A stretch of 64,000 nt of DNA. It comes from AP-15 sp963703745 (GTDB lineage: Bacteria > Pseudomonadota > Alphaproteobacteria > ATCC43930 > CGMCC-115725). Below, piece by piece: positions 8,979-17,531 of this stretch. Position numbers and translations under genes: made by a program. Location of the stretch: contig CAVPFL010000007.1 of assembly GCA_963703745.1 (NCBI GenBank), positions 496,001 through 560,000 of the forward strand, given 5' to 3'. The notes under the pieces were generated by a model that was not told the origin of the DNA, ran no database searches, and saw nothing but the letters and a program-made list of their open reading frames with translations. Position 1 is the stretch's first letter, and each line of letters begins with the position of its first letter.

Positions 8979-9464
8979 CTACTCGCGAAAATTCAGATAT
9001 TGCAACGGCTGATCGATCTTCACGCCGCGAACGACCGCGATCGCCGCCTGAAGGTCGTCGCGTTTTTTACCGGTGACGCGCACCTCGTCGCCCTGGATCG
9101 ACACCTGCACCTTGAGCTTGCTGTCCTTGATTTCGCGGATCAGCTGTCGGGCGAGATTGGCGTCGACTCCCTGGCGGATTACGATCGTCTGGCGCAGCCT
9201 GTTGCCGGAAGCCTTTTCCGGCGGCTTGTAGTCAAGCGCTGCAGCATCGACCTTGCGGCGCGCCAGGTGCACTTTCAGCAGCTCGTGCATCTGCTTTAAT
9301 TTGAGCTCGTCGTCAGCGAGCAAGGTAAGCATCCCGTCCTCCCGCTCGACCGTGCATTTGCTGCCCTTGAAGTCGAAGCGCGTGTCGATCTCGCGCGTCA
9401 TCCCCGCGAGCGCGTTGTCGACCTCGGCGAGGTCGATCCGCGAAACGATGTCGAAGCTCGGCAC
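8979..9464 (-). CDS. yajQ: YajQ family nucleotide-binding protein (UPF0234)
   Basis: 161 residues, matching the usual 160-163. The start MPSFDIVSRIDLAEVDNALAG, then TRFDFKG and the C-terminal AIAVVRGVKIDQPLQYLNFR, are hallmark YajQ sequences. YajQ proteins bind nucleotides; some bind cyclic di-GMP and act with transcription factors in the cytoplasm. The start is GTG at 9464 with GGAGGG seven bases upstream. It is separated from the epimerase by 64 bases on the same strand. Confidence 0.95.
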   Translation of the reverse strand: MPSFDIVSRIDLAEVDNALAGMTREIDTRFDFKGSKCTVEREDGMLTLLADDELKLKQMHELLKVHLARRKVDAAALDYKPPEKASGNRLRQTIVIRQGVDANLARQLIREIKDSKLKVQVSIQGDEVRVTGKKRDDLQAAIAVVRGVKIDQPLQYLNFRE

Positions 9465-9528
9465 GGCGGCCCTCCGCGAAAGATCCTTGACGGTCCGATA
9501 TAGCGCGTCGGCGGCTGGAAACACAGGT

Positions 9529-10530
9529 CTAGATTGCGTCGCGAAAGGCGCGAGCCGTGTTCGCAAGCCCGGCCTCCGTAGGCACCGGAGGCGCCCAGTC
9601 GAGCAGGGCTCGCGTCGCGCTGTCGTCGACTTGCAGCGAAAGCGTCAGGCGTGAGACGAGCGAGCCGAGAGCGGGGACGGAGCGCAACATCGCAAAGGCG
9701 GCTTCCGGTATCGCGAAGAGCCGCGCCCGACGCCCCAGCCCAGCCGCTAACCGGCAGACCAATTCTCGCGTCGAAAGATCGACGGTGTCGCGAAGCAACA
9801 GCACCCGCCCGGCGGCAGAGGGATCGATGGCGGCGCGCGCGCCGACATCGACAAGGTTGTCGAGAAAGATCAGGCTGCGGCGGTTGTCGATTCTGGCAAA
9901 AGGCAACGGGAGCCCGCTCGCGGCGAGCCGCATCAACGCTCGGAAGTTGGCTTTGACGTTCGGCCCATAAACCAGCGGCGGGCGCAAGATGACGAGCTGG
10001 AGCCCGGTTTCTTGTGCTGCCGCCGACAGGAACCTCTCATTAGCCAGCTTGGCGCGCCCATAAGCATCGCGAGGCAATGGCGGGTCGGTCGGGCGAAACG
10101 GGACTCCCGGCGCCGTCACCGCACCCATTGCTCTGACCGAACTCATGTAAACCAATCGCTGCACTCCGCTGGCCGCGGCGGCGCGCGCCAACGCTGCAGC
10201 CGCTTGCCGCGCAGCCTCCGGCGCTCCCCGATCGGCGAGATGGATCACGATGTCGGCAGCGGTGAGGTGAGACGACCAGTCTGTCTGCGGGCCGATGTCG
10301 CCAATCGGTCGAACTTCGACATCCGGCATCGCTTCCGCCGGGCCACGCGTTATGCCCAGAACATCGTGGCCGCGCGCAACGAGGCCCCGGCACATTGCGG
10401 CGCCCATAAAGCCCGCCGCACCGGTCACCAGAATGCGCGCCAGGTCCGATCCTCCGACCCTCAGCCTGCGGCCGGATGGCGCAAGCGATTTCGGCGCAAA
10501 TGCATTAAAGAGGCGCCGGTAGCAACGCAA
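9529..10530 (-). CDS. NAD-dependent epimerase/dehydratase (extended SDR)
   Basis: Up to 333 residues. The Rossmann motif TGAAGFMG follows the predicted start; the catalytic Tyr-x-x-x-Lys is YGRAKLANE, and the substrate-binding region is LRPPLVYGPN. It resembles UDP-glucose 4-epimerase/nucleotide-sugar dehydratase proteins of polysaccharide synthesis. The only conventional start in the open frame is TTG at 10530; a rare CTG at 10443, with GGAGGA upstream and the Rossmann fold directly after it, fits better. It is divergent from a glycosyltransferase starting at 10547, and together they suggest cell-surface glycan synthesis. Confidence 0.85.
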   Translation of the reverse strand: MRCYRRLFNAFAPKSLAPSGRRLRVGGSDLARILVTGAAGFMGAAMCRGLVARGHDVLGITRGPAEAMPDVEVRPIGDIGPQTDWSSHLTAADIVIHLADRGAPEAARQAAAALARAAAASGVQRLVYMSSVRAMGAVTAPGVPFRPTDPPLPRDAYGRAKLANERFLSAAAQETGLQLVILRPPLVYGPNVKANFRALMRLAASGLPLPFARIDNRRSLIFLDNLVDVGARAAIDPSAAGRVLLLRDTVDLSTRELVCRLAAGLGRRARLFAIPEAAFAMLRSVPALGSLVSRLTLSLQVDDSATRALLDWAPPVPTEAGLANTARAFRDAI

Positions 10531-10546
10531 GGCCGGGCCAAGCCGC

Positions 10547-11824
10547 GTGGTCCTCCCCGATCCCGTACCCCCGTTGTCGTCGCCATTGCCATCGGCGGTG
10601 GCTAACGGCGGGCGGCGGCCAAAGCTTCTCTTTCTGGTGACCGAGGATTGGTATTTTTGCTCACACCGTCTGCCGGTCGCTCGAGCTGCGCGCGAGGCTG
10701 GTTTTGAGGTGGTCGTCGCGACGCGGGTGCACGCGCATGGGAAAGCGATCCGCGACGAGGGCTTCGCCTTGCGCCCGATCGCTTGGCGGCGGCGGGGCGA
10801 TGGGCTCCTCGGCGCCGCGCGGGCGATATCCGCGATTTTCCGGCTCTACCGCCGCGAGCGGCCCGACATCATCCACCATGTCGCGCTGAAGCCGGTGCTG
10901 TTCGGCGGCATCGCCAGGCGGCTCGCCTTTGCGCACTCGGCCGATGCCCCGGCCTTGGTCGATTCGGTGATGGGTCTGGGCTCCGGTTTTTCGCGCACCA
11001 CGATGGCCGCAAGGCTGTACCGACAGCCGCTCGGCCTGGCGCTCCGCCTGGTGGCTGGCAGGAGCGGCGGCTGGACAGTTGTGCAGAACCCGGAAGACCG
11101 TGCCGCTCTGTCGGAGCTCGGGATCGAGGTCGGGCGGATCGCGCTGATCCGGGGATCGGGGGTGGATATCAGCCGCTTTGTGCCGCTGCCCGAGCCGAGC
11201 GGCGATGCCGTGGCTGTCGCCCTTGTCTCGCGCATGCTGCGCGACAAAGGCGTGCTCGATGCGGCCGCGGCAATCCGCCGACTGCGGGCACAGGGCCTCG
11301 CGATCGAGCTTTTGCTCGCCGGGCCGACCGATCCCGACAATGCGAACTCGCTGACCCCGGAGATGCTTCGTTCGCTCACCGCCGAACCCGGGATCGAGTG
11401 GCTGGGTCCCGTCGCCGATGTGCGTACAGTGTGGCGCCGCGCGGCGATCGCGGTGTTGCCGTCGACCTATGGCGAGGGGGTGCCCAAGACCTTGCTCGAA
11501 GCGGCCGCCTGCGGCCGGCCGCTGGTCGCCGCCGATGTGCCGGGCTGCCGCGAGGTGGTCCGCCCACACGAAACCGGCATCCTCGTGCCGCCGCACGATG
11601 TCGACAGACTGGCCGAGGCGATCGCGGCCCTCGCCGGCGATCCGGCACGGCGCGCTGCGCTGGGTCGGGCCGGCCGGAAGTTGGTAGAGTGTCGGTTCAC
11701 TGACGACATCGTCGCCCGCGAGACCCTCGCCCTCTATCGCACCGTCCTCGCGGAACGTGGATTTTTCCCGGCTGTGCGGGAAAAACCGGGTAAAAAATCG
11801 CTGTCGAATGCAAAACCGAGCTAA
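10547..11824 (+). CDS. Family 4 glycosyltransferase
   Basis: 425 residues in a GT-B fold layout. The N-terminal half starts near KLLFLVTEDWYFCSHRLP, and the C-terminal nucleotide-sugar domain contains the E-x7-E-like motif EGVPKTLLEAAACGRPLV and DVPGCREVV. These proteins transfer sugars from nucleotide donors to lipid or polysaccharide acceptors at the cytoplasmic membrane face. The start is GTG at 10547 or GTG at 10598; about 25 N-terminal residues before the fold are proline-rich and may be untranslated. The 3' end of the gene overlaps the first hairpin of a CCGGGAA-rich tract. Confidence 0.87.
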   Translation: MVLPDPVPPLSSPLPSAVANGGRRPKLLFLVTEDWYFCSHRLPVARAAREAGFEVVVATRVHAHGKAIRDEGFALRPIAWRRRGDGLLGAARAISAIFRLYRRERPDIIHHVALKPVLFGGIARRLAFAHSADAPALVDSVMGLGSGFSRTTMAARLYRQPLGLALRLVAGRSGGWTVVQNPEDRAALSELGIEVGRIALIRGSGVDISRFVPLPEPSGDAVAVALVSRMLRDKGVLDAAAAIRRLRAQGLAIELLLAGPTDPDNANSLTPEMLRSLTAEPGIEWLGPVADVRTVWRRAAIAVLPSTYGEGVPKTLLEAAACGRPLVAADVPGCREVVRPHETGILVPPHDVDRLAEAIAALAGDPARRAALGRAGRKLVECRFTDDIVARETLALYRTVLAERGFFPAVREKPGKKSLSNAKPS

Positions 11825-11942
11825 TCATCATTTCTAATCAGTCCTTTATGAAACATTCCCGGTTCGACCGAACCGGGAATTCAGCTGCAGCGATCCGGGA
11901 ACCAAAACCATTAACCGGGAAATAACCGGGAATCGGTGGAGT
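11756..11942. repeat. Cluster of CCGGGAA motifs with two hairpins
   Basis: At least six CCGGGAA/TTCCCGG-type sites occur in under 200 bases. Two form strong hairpins: TTTTTCCCG (11762-11770) with CGGGAAAAA (11777-11785), inside the last codons of the glycosyltransferase; and TTCCCGGTTC (11856-11865) with GAACCGGGAA (11870-11879), a perfect 10-bp stem with a 4-base loop. Further copies stand near 11900, 11918 and 11927. It may be a transcript end structure or a protein-binding array; unexplained. Confidence 0.6.
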
Positions 11943-12107
11943 CCCGTGAAAGTCAGCCCTTATTTATGCGCTAATAGTACGATTCGATCTTGACGCCAGG
12001 ATGGCAAAGCCGGTGCTACCGGTTATTAACCTCGAATTTTCTAGATATTTATCCGGTCTTCGACGATTCTCGGCAGACCTGCTCTGATCTGGCGAGAACC
12101 GGCATCC

Positions 12108-12275
12108 ATGCTCGAGCTCTTTCTTATGCGAACCGTGTTGCGGGCGATTTCGACGGTGCTCGGCGGATTTGGTGTCTTTTATCTGATCTTGACCTGGTCA
12201 GCCCCCACCCTTTGGGGCATCGCGCTCGTCCTTATCGGCGCGGCGTCGGGCATCGTCTACTGGCTCGATCAGTGA
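12108..12275 (+). CDS. Small two-helix membrane protein
   Basis: 55 residues: a short amphipathic start (MLELFLMRTVLRA), a hydrophobic segment around residues 14-31, a short turn with Pro (SAPTLWG), and a second hydrophobic segment around residues 36-52, ending YWLDQ. This looks like a small inner-membrane protein. There is no strong Shine-Dalgarno sequence. It stands alone between the CCGGGAA tract and MITE copy 2, which begins 6 bases after its stop. Function unknown; being a true gene is likely but not certain. Confidence 0.5.
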   Translation: MLELFLMRTVLRAISTVLGGFGVFYLILTWSAPTLWGIALVLIGAASGIVYWLDQ

Positions 12276-12280
12276 CGACC

Positions 12281-12431
12281 TAGTATCTCGTTGCGAAAGT
12301 CAACGTATGCCACTCCACCCTGTTCGTCGTCGCCGCGCAAGCGGGCATTCAGGGCAGTCTCCGAGCGTTGGCCCTTTCGCGGGCATGACGAAAAGTTGGG
12401 AGCACATACACTAACTTCTGTAGCTAGGTAC
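12281..12431. repeat. MITE-like dispersed repeat, copy 2
   Basis: 151 bp, closely similar to 3228-3389 along its length, with an 11-bp shortening in the internal palindrome. It starts TAGTATCTCGTTGCGAAAGT and ends CTTCTGTAGCTAGGTAC. The terminal 27 bases are imperfect inverted repeats. It lies immediately after a small membrane-protein gene and about 140 bases before a truncated membrane-protein reading frame. There is no obvious target duplication. Confidence 0.75.
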
Positions 12432-12569
12432 GCTTCGCATAATCGGCGGCCGTGTCGCCGTGACGACAGCAGGTCCCAGCTGGCAGGCACGAGTGGCAGG
12501 TGGTATGAGGCGAGAAGCACCTCGACGCCCGCGAGGTGTTGAAGACCGCGGCGTGATCGAAAGAAATTT

Positions 12570-12899
12570 AGGTCACTGAGCCGCCGCCGTCGCCTGATTG
12601 CCTCGGCTGCCTATCACCGCATCGTCTTCTCGGGTCAGGACATAGAGGAGGTCCATCGCCTCGGAAGTTGGCTGATCGCCGGCACCACCATGCCGCTGAC
12701 CTTCGGGCTCAGCGGCGACCTCTATGTCGTCATCACAAAGATTGCGGCCTCCGCGAGGATCGGCACGTTGAGCGCGAGCGCCGCCCTCGTTCTCCTGGTC
12801 GGTCTCCGGCACGTCTTGCCCGCCTTCATCCTGTTGCGGCGCCTTGCAAACTCCAAACCGATCGTCGGGCGAAGATATCCGGATCCGGCCCCTCGTTGA
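12570..12899 (+). pseudogene. N-terminally truncated membrane protein, DUF6328-like
   Basis: An open stretch of about 109 codons without a start at its 5' end. It reads SAAYHRIVFSGQDIEEVHRL, then two hydrophobic segments (around LIAGTTMPLTFGLSGDLYVV and ASAALVLLVGLRHVLPAFIL). The A-Y-H-R-I/L-V-F turn followed by two helices resembles the C-terminal half of DUF6328 membrane proteins, as I remember that family. The N-terminal half is absent. An ATG at 12690 could still give a 69-residue product. The truncation lies close to the MITE-like element. Confidence 0.4.
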
Positions 12900-13049
12900 C
12901 CTGATCGGACAGCAGGCGAAAGCCCGCCACCCCCACGATTCGGACGGCTGGCGCGGTAGCGGAATGCCGTTGCAGGTTTCGCCTCGACCGCGCAAGGTGA
13001 CGACAGAAGAGCGGCTGACGGTAGCCGCCACCACGTCGAGGAGGCCGCG

Positions 13050-14654
13050 ATGGCGACGATCACCGGCGAGAAACGCTACGCGCTCGGCTGGATCAACGAG
13101 CAGGCGCCGCATTTTTCCGATTTTCATGTCAGGATCTGGAACTGGGCCGAGCCGGCCTGGCGCGAGTACAAATCGGCGAAGGCCTATTGCGAGCTGCTGC
13201 GCGCCGAGGGCTTTGCCGTCGAGGAAGCCTCGGGAGGGATGCCGACCGCGTTCTGCGCGCGCTGGGGCGCCTCCGGCCCGGTGCTCGGCGCCTATGCCGA
13301 ATATGACGCGGTGCCGGGCAATTCGCAGCAGGTCGTCCCCTACCGGGCGCCGCGGGCCGGGCTGCATCCCTGGGCGGCGGGGCACACCGACCCGCATTCG
13401 GCCCTCGGCACGACGGCACTCGCCGGCGTGCTGGCGGCAAAGGCGGCGATGGAGCGGTTCGGCCTCGCCGGGACCTTGCTGTTTTTTGGCGAGCCGGCCG
13501 AAAAGGTCTGTGGCTCAAAGCCGGTGCACGCCGCCAAGGGCTATTACGACGGCGCCGACGCCTTCATCTCCTATCACCCGCATTTCACTAACACCGCGAT
13601 CCGCGACACCCAGTGCGGCTCCTATTGGAGTGCCGTCTTCACCTTCGAGACCACCGAGCCCGAGAAGTGGATCGACAAGAGCCTGGTCCCGACGACGCAC
13701 ACCTCGCATGCAGCGGCGCGGTGCCCCGGAGCGATCGATGCGCTCTGTCTGATGTACACGACGACCAAATACACCAAGGAGGCGATGTTCCCGCACACCG
13801 GCACCTGGACCCTGAACGAGTTTGTGCTGGTCGGCGGCGATGCGACCTCCGACAATCTACCGCCGCGCTTCAGCCAGATCCAGTATGCCTGGCGCTCGCC
13901 GAGCCTCGGCATCCAGCAGCAGATCTACAATGTGCTCGAACAGAACGCCCGGCACGTCGCGGCGATGACCGGCTGCCGCGCCTCGGTGCGCTGGGTCACC
14001 AAGACCCGCGTCGGCCTCACCAACCACGCAATGACGGATCTGACCTTTGGCAACATGGACCTGGTCGGCCCGCCGCGTTTGTCCGACGAGGCGCGCGACT
14101 TCGCGCGGCAGATCCAATCCAATCTCGGCTTGGCACCGATGGCGAACCCGTTCGTCGACGACAACGAGCGGCTGATGCCGCCCAGTGAATACGAGGCCCG
14201 GCTGCGCCGCGCCTTACCGGAATGGCAGACCCACTACACCTCGGACGACTATGTCGACTACACTTGGCACGCGCCGACCGTGCGGCTCTTGACGATGCGG
14301 CCGCGTCTGCGCCCGCCGAGTTCCGACTATGAATACCCGGCCTGGACGCATAACGCGCTGGGCGGGCTGCCGGCGGCGATCAACCCCGGCATCTTCCTCG
14401 GCGCCAAGACGATCGCCGCGACCCTCATTGACCTGCTGACCGAGCCGGCTCTGCTGCAGCAGGCCCAAGACGAGTTCCGCGATCGCACCGGCGGCGGCAT
14501 CGGCGGCGCGAAGTGGGTGGCGCCACTGCTTCCGAAGGATTTTGCGCCGCCGGTCGACCTGCGCTGGCCCGAATACATCCAGACCGCACGCGGCGAGGAA
14601 TGGTGGATCCCGACTCCGGCGTCAGGGTCCGGCGCCGGCGAGCCGCTCTCATAA
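13050..14654 (+). CDS. M20-type amidohydrolase, AbgB-like
   Basis: 534 residues. Peptidase M20/amidohydrolase motifs: YAEYDAVPG near residue 90, GHTDPHSALG near 112, and FFGEPAEK near 150, the latter containing the catalytic Glu region. Overall the layout is like the p-aminobenzoyl-glutamate hydrolase subunit B (AbgB) group, which hydrolyses amide bonds using a di-metal centre. ATG 13050 follows GAGGAGG. The last 77 codons are repeated as an isolated, diverged fragment at 25556-25786. It is monocistronic, with a terminator-like hairpin after the stop. Confidence 0.85.
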   Translation: MATITGEKRYALGWINEQAPHFSDFHVRIWNWAEPAWREYKSAKAYCELLRAEGFAVEEASGGMPTAFCARWGASGPVLGAYAEYDAVPGNSQQVVPYRAPRAGLHPWAAGHTDPHSALGTTALAGVLAAKAAMERFGLAGTLLFFGEPAEKVCGSKPVHAAKGYYDGADAFISYHPHFTNTAIRDTQCGSYWSAVFTFETTEPEKWIDKSLVPTTHTSHAAARCPGAIDALCLMYTTTKYTKEAMFPHTGTWTLNEFVLVGGDATSDNLPPRFSQIQYAWRSPSLGIQQQIYNVLEQNARHVAAMTGCRASVRWVTKTRVGLTNHAMTDLTFGNMDLVGPPRLSDEARDFARQIQSNLGLAPMANPFVDDNERLMPPSEYEARLRRALPEWQTHYTSDDYVDYTWHAPTVRLLTMRPRLRPPSSDYEYPAWTHNALGGLPAAINPGIFLGAKTIAATLIDLLTEPALLQQAQDEFRDRTGGGIGGAKWVAPLLPKDFAPPVDLRWPEYIQTARGEEWWIPTPASGSGAGEPLS

Positions 14655-14660
14655 GTGAAA

Positions 14661-14687
14661 GGGCATTGCTTTCCAAAGCAAACGCCC
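14661..14687 (+). terminator. Hairpin after the M20 gene
   Basis: Seven bases after the stop, GGGC (14661-14664) pairs with GCCC (14684-14687) around an inner stem TTGCTT/AAGCAA with loop TCCA. No long T-run follows, so intrinsic termination would be weak. Confidence 0.4.
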
Positions 14688-15002
14688 GCTCGGCGGGCCT
14701 ACGCCGGGCTAGGCCTTTGCTGTGATCACCGCCCGGACCGGGACCTACGGGAAAGGGTATGCAGAGCCCCGCTGCAGAATCGGATCAACGACTACCGCGA
14801 TGCTCGAGCTTCAGGCGCGCTCCTCGTGAGTATCTAAGATCTGTGAGGAGGTGCTATCCCATACGGGGCGGGATTTACGGTCGGATGGACCGGGCTGCCC
14901 GCCGGCGTGTGCGCATTCAGTCAGGACATCCGCCGGCCAGCTTCGGGCGCAGTGAACTTTTCATGGGCCAGCATCAAGTCCAAACTGGCGAGCGGACAAG
15001 CG
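14688..15002. other. Intergenic, nothing recognised
   Basis: About 315 bases between two convergent genes (M20 and DUF3175). Short open frames only, with no ribosome binding site or family resemblance. Confidence 0.4.
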
Positions 15003-15320
15003 CTATTTCTGGGACTGCTGTGTCTGCTCTGGCATCGGGCGGTCAAAAAGGCGTCGCAGCTCGGTCTTGGCTGCTTCTAGCACCCGCTTGCGCGATGCCG
15101 GGAGGTTTTCGCCGGCTCGGTTGATGTAAAAGTTCAGCATCGACATCGCCGACTGGAATGGGCTCGCTTTGCGGCGCTGGCTGTGCTCGGCCGAACGCTT
15201 CAGCGAGGCGGCGATGCGTTTTGCGCTGCGCGACTTGAAGATGTTTTCTTCGAGGTCGAGCACGTCGCTGGTTTCCGTCACCTTGCCCGACCATTTGCGC
15301 CCGGACTGCTGCCTCGCCAT
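15003..15320 (-). CDS. DUF3175 family protein
   Basis: 105 residues, basic and soluble, with MARQQSGRKWSGKVTETSD at the start, followed by IFKSRSAKRIAASLKRSAE and a C-terminal helix pair ending in a Gln-rich tail. This matches the small DUF3175 proteins found widely in alphaproteobacteria; no biochemical role is established. ATG 15320 has AGGAGGAG six bases upstream. An EcfG-type promoter candidate lies 28 bases upstream of the start, pointing to general-stress control. Confidence 0.85.
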   Translation of the reverse strand: MARQQSGRKWSGKVTETSDVLDLEENIFKSRSAKRIAASLKRSAEHSQRRKASPFQSAMSMLNFYINRAGENLPASRKRVLEAAKTELRRLFDRPMPEQTQQSQK

Positions 15321-15347
15321 CGATTCTCCTCCTTTTCGTGACAAGAA

Positions 15348-15373
15348 AACTGCCGCGGATGAGGTTACGTTCC
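15348..15373 (-). promoter_or_regulatory. EcfG (sigma-EcfG) type promoter for DUF3175 gene
   Basis: On the minus strand GGAAC (15369-15373) is followed after exactly 17 bases by AGTT (15348-15351). The known consensus is GGAAC-N16/17-CGTT. Only the first base of the -10 differs. Confidence 0.55.
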
Positions 15374-15617
15374 TGACGGAGGTACCAATTGCCTCGAGTG
15401 CAGGAGGAGGCGGCTTCGACGACCTCTCATTACAGACCAGCGTTGAGACGCCGGTATCTGATTTCCCGCTGGAGACGGGCCGAAGCCCGCCGCTATGGAC
15501 GGCAAGTTATTGAGATGACTTCCTCATCGGCGGTTTAAGCCCCAATCGCACAAGAGTGGTGCAATCGACCGCGGCGCTGCGCAGCGGGACTTGGCCGCCT
15601 CCTTATGGAGTGACCGC

Positions 15618-15643
15618 GGAACCGCACCACATCCGCGATGGTT
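15618..15643 (+). promoter_or_regulatory. EcfG-type promoter for the SDR gene
   Basis: GGAAC at 15618-15622, a 17-base spacer, then GGTT at 15640-15643, 40 bases before the TTG start of the SDR gene. It matches the general stress sigma consensus except one -10 base. Confidence 0.55.
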
Positions 15644-15682
15644 TTCTCAAGAGACCGACGCCTTGGCTGAGAGGAGGACACG

Positions 15683-16690
15683 TTGATTGCTGTCGTCACC
15701 GGAGCCAGCGCAGGCGTCGGCCGAGCAACTGCGCTAGAGTTTGCCCGCAAGGGCGTGGACATCGCGCTCCTCGCTCGCAACGAAGGACGGCTCGAGGCGG
15801 CTGCCGAGGAGGTTCGCGGACAAGGTGTCAAGGCCCTGCCGATTGTGGGCGACGTTGCCGATGCCGACGCGGTCGAGGCAGCTGCCACTCGTATCGAAGG
15901 CGCTTTGGGACCGATCGACATTTGGGTCAACAACGCGATGGCGACGATCTTTGCGCCAATCGGTCGGCTCACTGCGGAGGAGTTCCGCCGCGCCACCGAA
16001 GTTACCTATCTCGGGCAGGTTTATGGGACGATGGCGGCACTGTCGCGCATGCGTAAGCGTGACCATGGAACAATCATCAATGTCGGCTCGGCGCTCGCCT
16101 ATCGGGCGATCCCGCTGCAATCGGCCTATTGCGGCGCGAAATACGCGGTGCGCGGCTTTACCGACGCGGTCCGCACGGAGCTGATCCATGACGGCAGCCC
16201 GATCCGGCTGCTCATGGTTCACCTCCCGGCGGTCAACACCCCGCAATTCGACTGGGCGCTAAACAAGCTTGGCAAGCGGCCGCAGCCGGTGCCGCCGATC
16301 TTTCAGCCTGAGGTAGCAGCGCGCGCGATCGTCGAAGCTGCACTCAATCCGGATCGGCGCGAGGTCTGGGTCGGGCTGCCGACGGCGATGACGATCATTG
16401 CCAACAAGCTGGCACCGGGTCTGCTCGATCGTTATCTGGCCAGAACCGGATATGCCGGCCAGCTGACGGACGACCCGGTTCCCGGAGATGCGCCAGCCAA
16501 CCTGTTCAAGACCGCAGAGGGCGATTTCGGTGCCCATGGCCGCTTCGACAGCCGTGCCTTGCCCGTGTCTTATCTGGCTATCGCGTCCCGGCATCGCGGC
16601 GCACTAACGCTCGGGCTATTGGGTCTCGGGTGCATCGGACTTACGGCGCTTCTGACGCGCCCACGGGATCGAATGGAAGCACAGTTGTAG
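15683..16690 (+). CDS. SDR family oxidoreductase with C-terminal membrane helix
   Basis: 335 residues. The cofactor motif TGASAGVG is at residues 7-14, N-x-A-M of WVNNAMA near 90, catalytic Ser in NVGSALAYR, and Tyr-x-x-x-Lys as YCGAKYA near 153. Unlike plain SDRs (~250 residues), it has a ~90-residue extension ending in a hydrophobic helix (around residues 305-325, GALTLGLLGLGCIGLTALL), which may anchor it to the membrane. The start is TTG at 15683 with GAGGAGG upstream. Together with the EcfG-type promoter this suggests a stress-induced reductase; substrate unknown. Confidence 0.85.
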   Translation: MIAVVTGASAGVGRATALEFARKGVDIALLARNEGRLEAAAEEVRGQGVKALPIVGDVADADAVEAAATRIEGALGPIDIWVNNAMATIFAPIGRLTAEEFRRATEVTYLGQVYGTMAALSRMRKRDHGTIINVGSALAYRAIPLQSAYCGAKYAVRGFTDAVRTELIHDGSPIRLLMVHLPAVNTPQFDWALNKLGKRPQPVPPIFQPEVAARAIVEAALNPDRREVWVGLPTAMTIIANKLAPGLLDRYLARTGYAGQLTDDPVPGDAPANLFKTAEGDFGAHGRFDSRALPVSYLAIASRHRGALTLGLLGLGCIGLTALLTRPRDRMEAQL

Positions 16691-16804
16691 CCCGTAGGTA
16701 GTGCGCCCAGGTCAGAAGAAAAATACAGGGATCGCCAGCCAAAAGAACCCGGCGACCGGCAAAGACCTAAAACAGCGACGCGTTGATCGTCGATCGTATG
16801 TAGG

Positions 16805-17515
16805 TTACGGGCGGCTGATCGTCCGCCACTCGATTCCAACGACCCCGGGTGCTCTACAGAGCTCGTGCACCAGGTCGAGTGCCCTTTGTACCGACTGCGC
16901 CGCGTGCCATCGCACCTCGTACCGCAACGTGCAGAGCTGACCATGGTCGCTAAAGGCGGCCGAACGGGGATGCACCGCGAAGCCGGCGACGACAAATTGC
17001 GACATAATTCGCTGCTCGATGGCAGCCCCAGGTTCAAAGGCCAAGACGAGCTCGGCGCGGTGCTCCCGATCGATGTAACGGAGCTCGATCCATTTGAGGC
17101 ACCACAGCACGACGAGTGCTAGGCCCAGCGCCGCAAGGCCGAGCGCGATTTGGCCGCCGCCAAAGCACAGGCCCATCATTGTGACATACCAGAGGGTCGC
17201 GGCGGTGGTGACGCCTTGCACCAGATTATCGCGGCGGACGATGGCACCGGCGCCGATAAACCCCATTCCCGACAAAACGCCGAGCGGCAACCGCATCAAA
17301 TCGAGCACGACAAACGAGTCGCTCGGTTTTCCGGCGCTCGGCAGGAGCAAATTGACTTGGATCATCGCGATCGCGGCGGCGAGCGCGACCAGCATCGTCG
17401 TTCGCAAACCGACCGGCCGATCGAGCTCGCCACGATTGACCCCTATGGCTGCGCTAGCAATCGCGGTCAGAGCCAGACGGAGCGCGATTGCTGGCCACTC
17501 GATTTCGGTCGGCAT
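16805..17515 (-). CDS. MgtC/SapB family membrane protein
   Basis: 236 residues. The N-terminal domain has several transmembrane helices with the family core IGVNRGELDRPVGLRTTMLV near residues 20-45 and GMGFIGAGAIVRR near 90. A soluble ACT-like C-terminal domain of ~80 residues follows. MgtC-type proteins help bacteria survive low Mg2+ or inside hosts and modulate ATP synthase or phosphate uptake in studied cases. It lies 16 bases downstream of the GH15 gene and is probably cotranscribed with it. Neighbouring genes suggest a general-stress context rather than virulence. Confidence 0.88.
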   Translation of the reverse strand: MPTEIEWPAIALRLALTAIASAAIGVNRGELDRPVGLRTTMLVALAAAIAMIQVNLLLPSAGKPSDSFVVLDLMRLPLGVLSGMGFIGAGAIVRRDNLVQGVTTAATLWYVTMMGLCFGGGQIALGLAALGLALVVLWCLKWIELRYIDREHRAELVLAFEPGAAIEQRIMSQFVVAGFAVHPRSAAFSDHGQLCTLRYEVRWHAAQSVQRALDLVHELCRAPGVVGIEWRTISRP

Positions 17516-17531
17516 AACATTGCCCTTGGGG

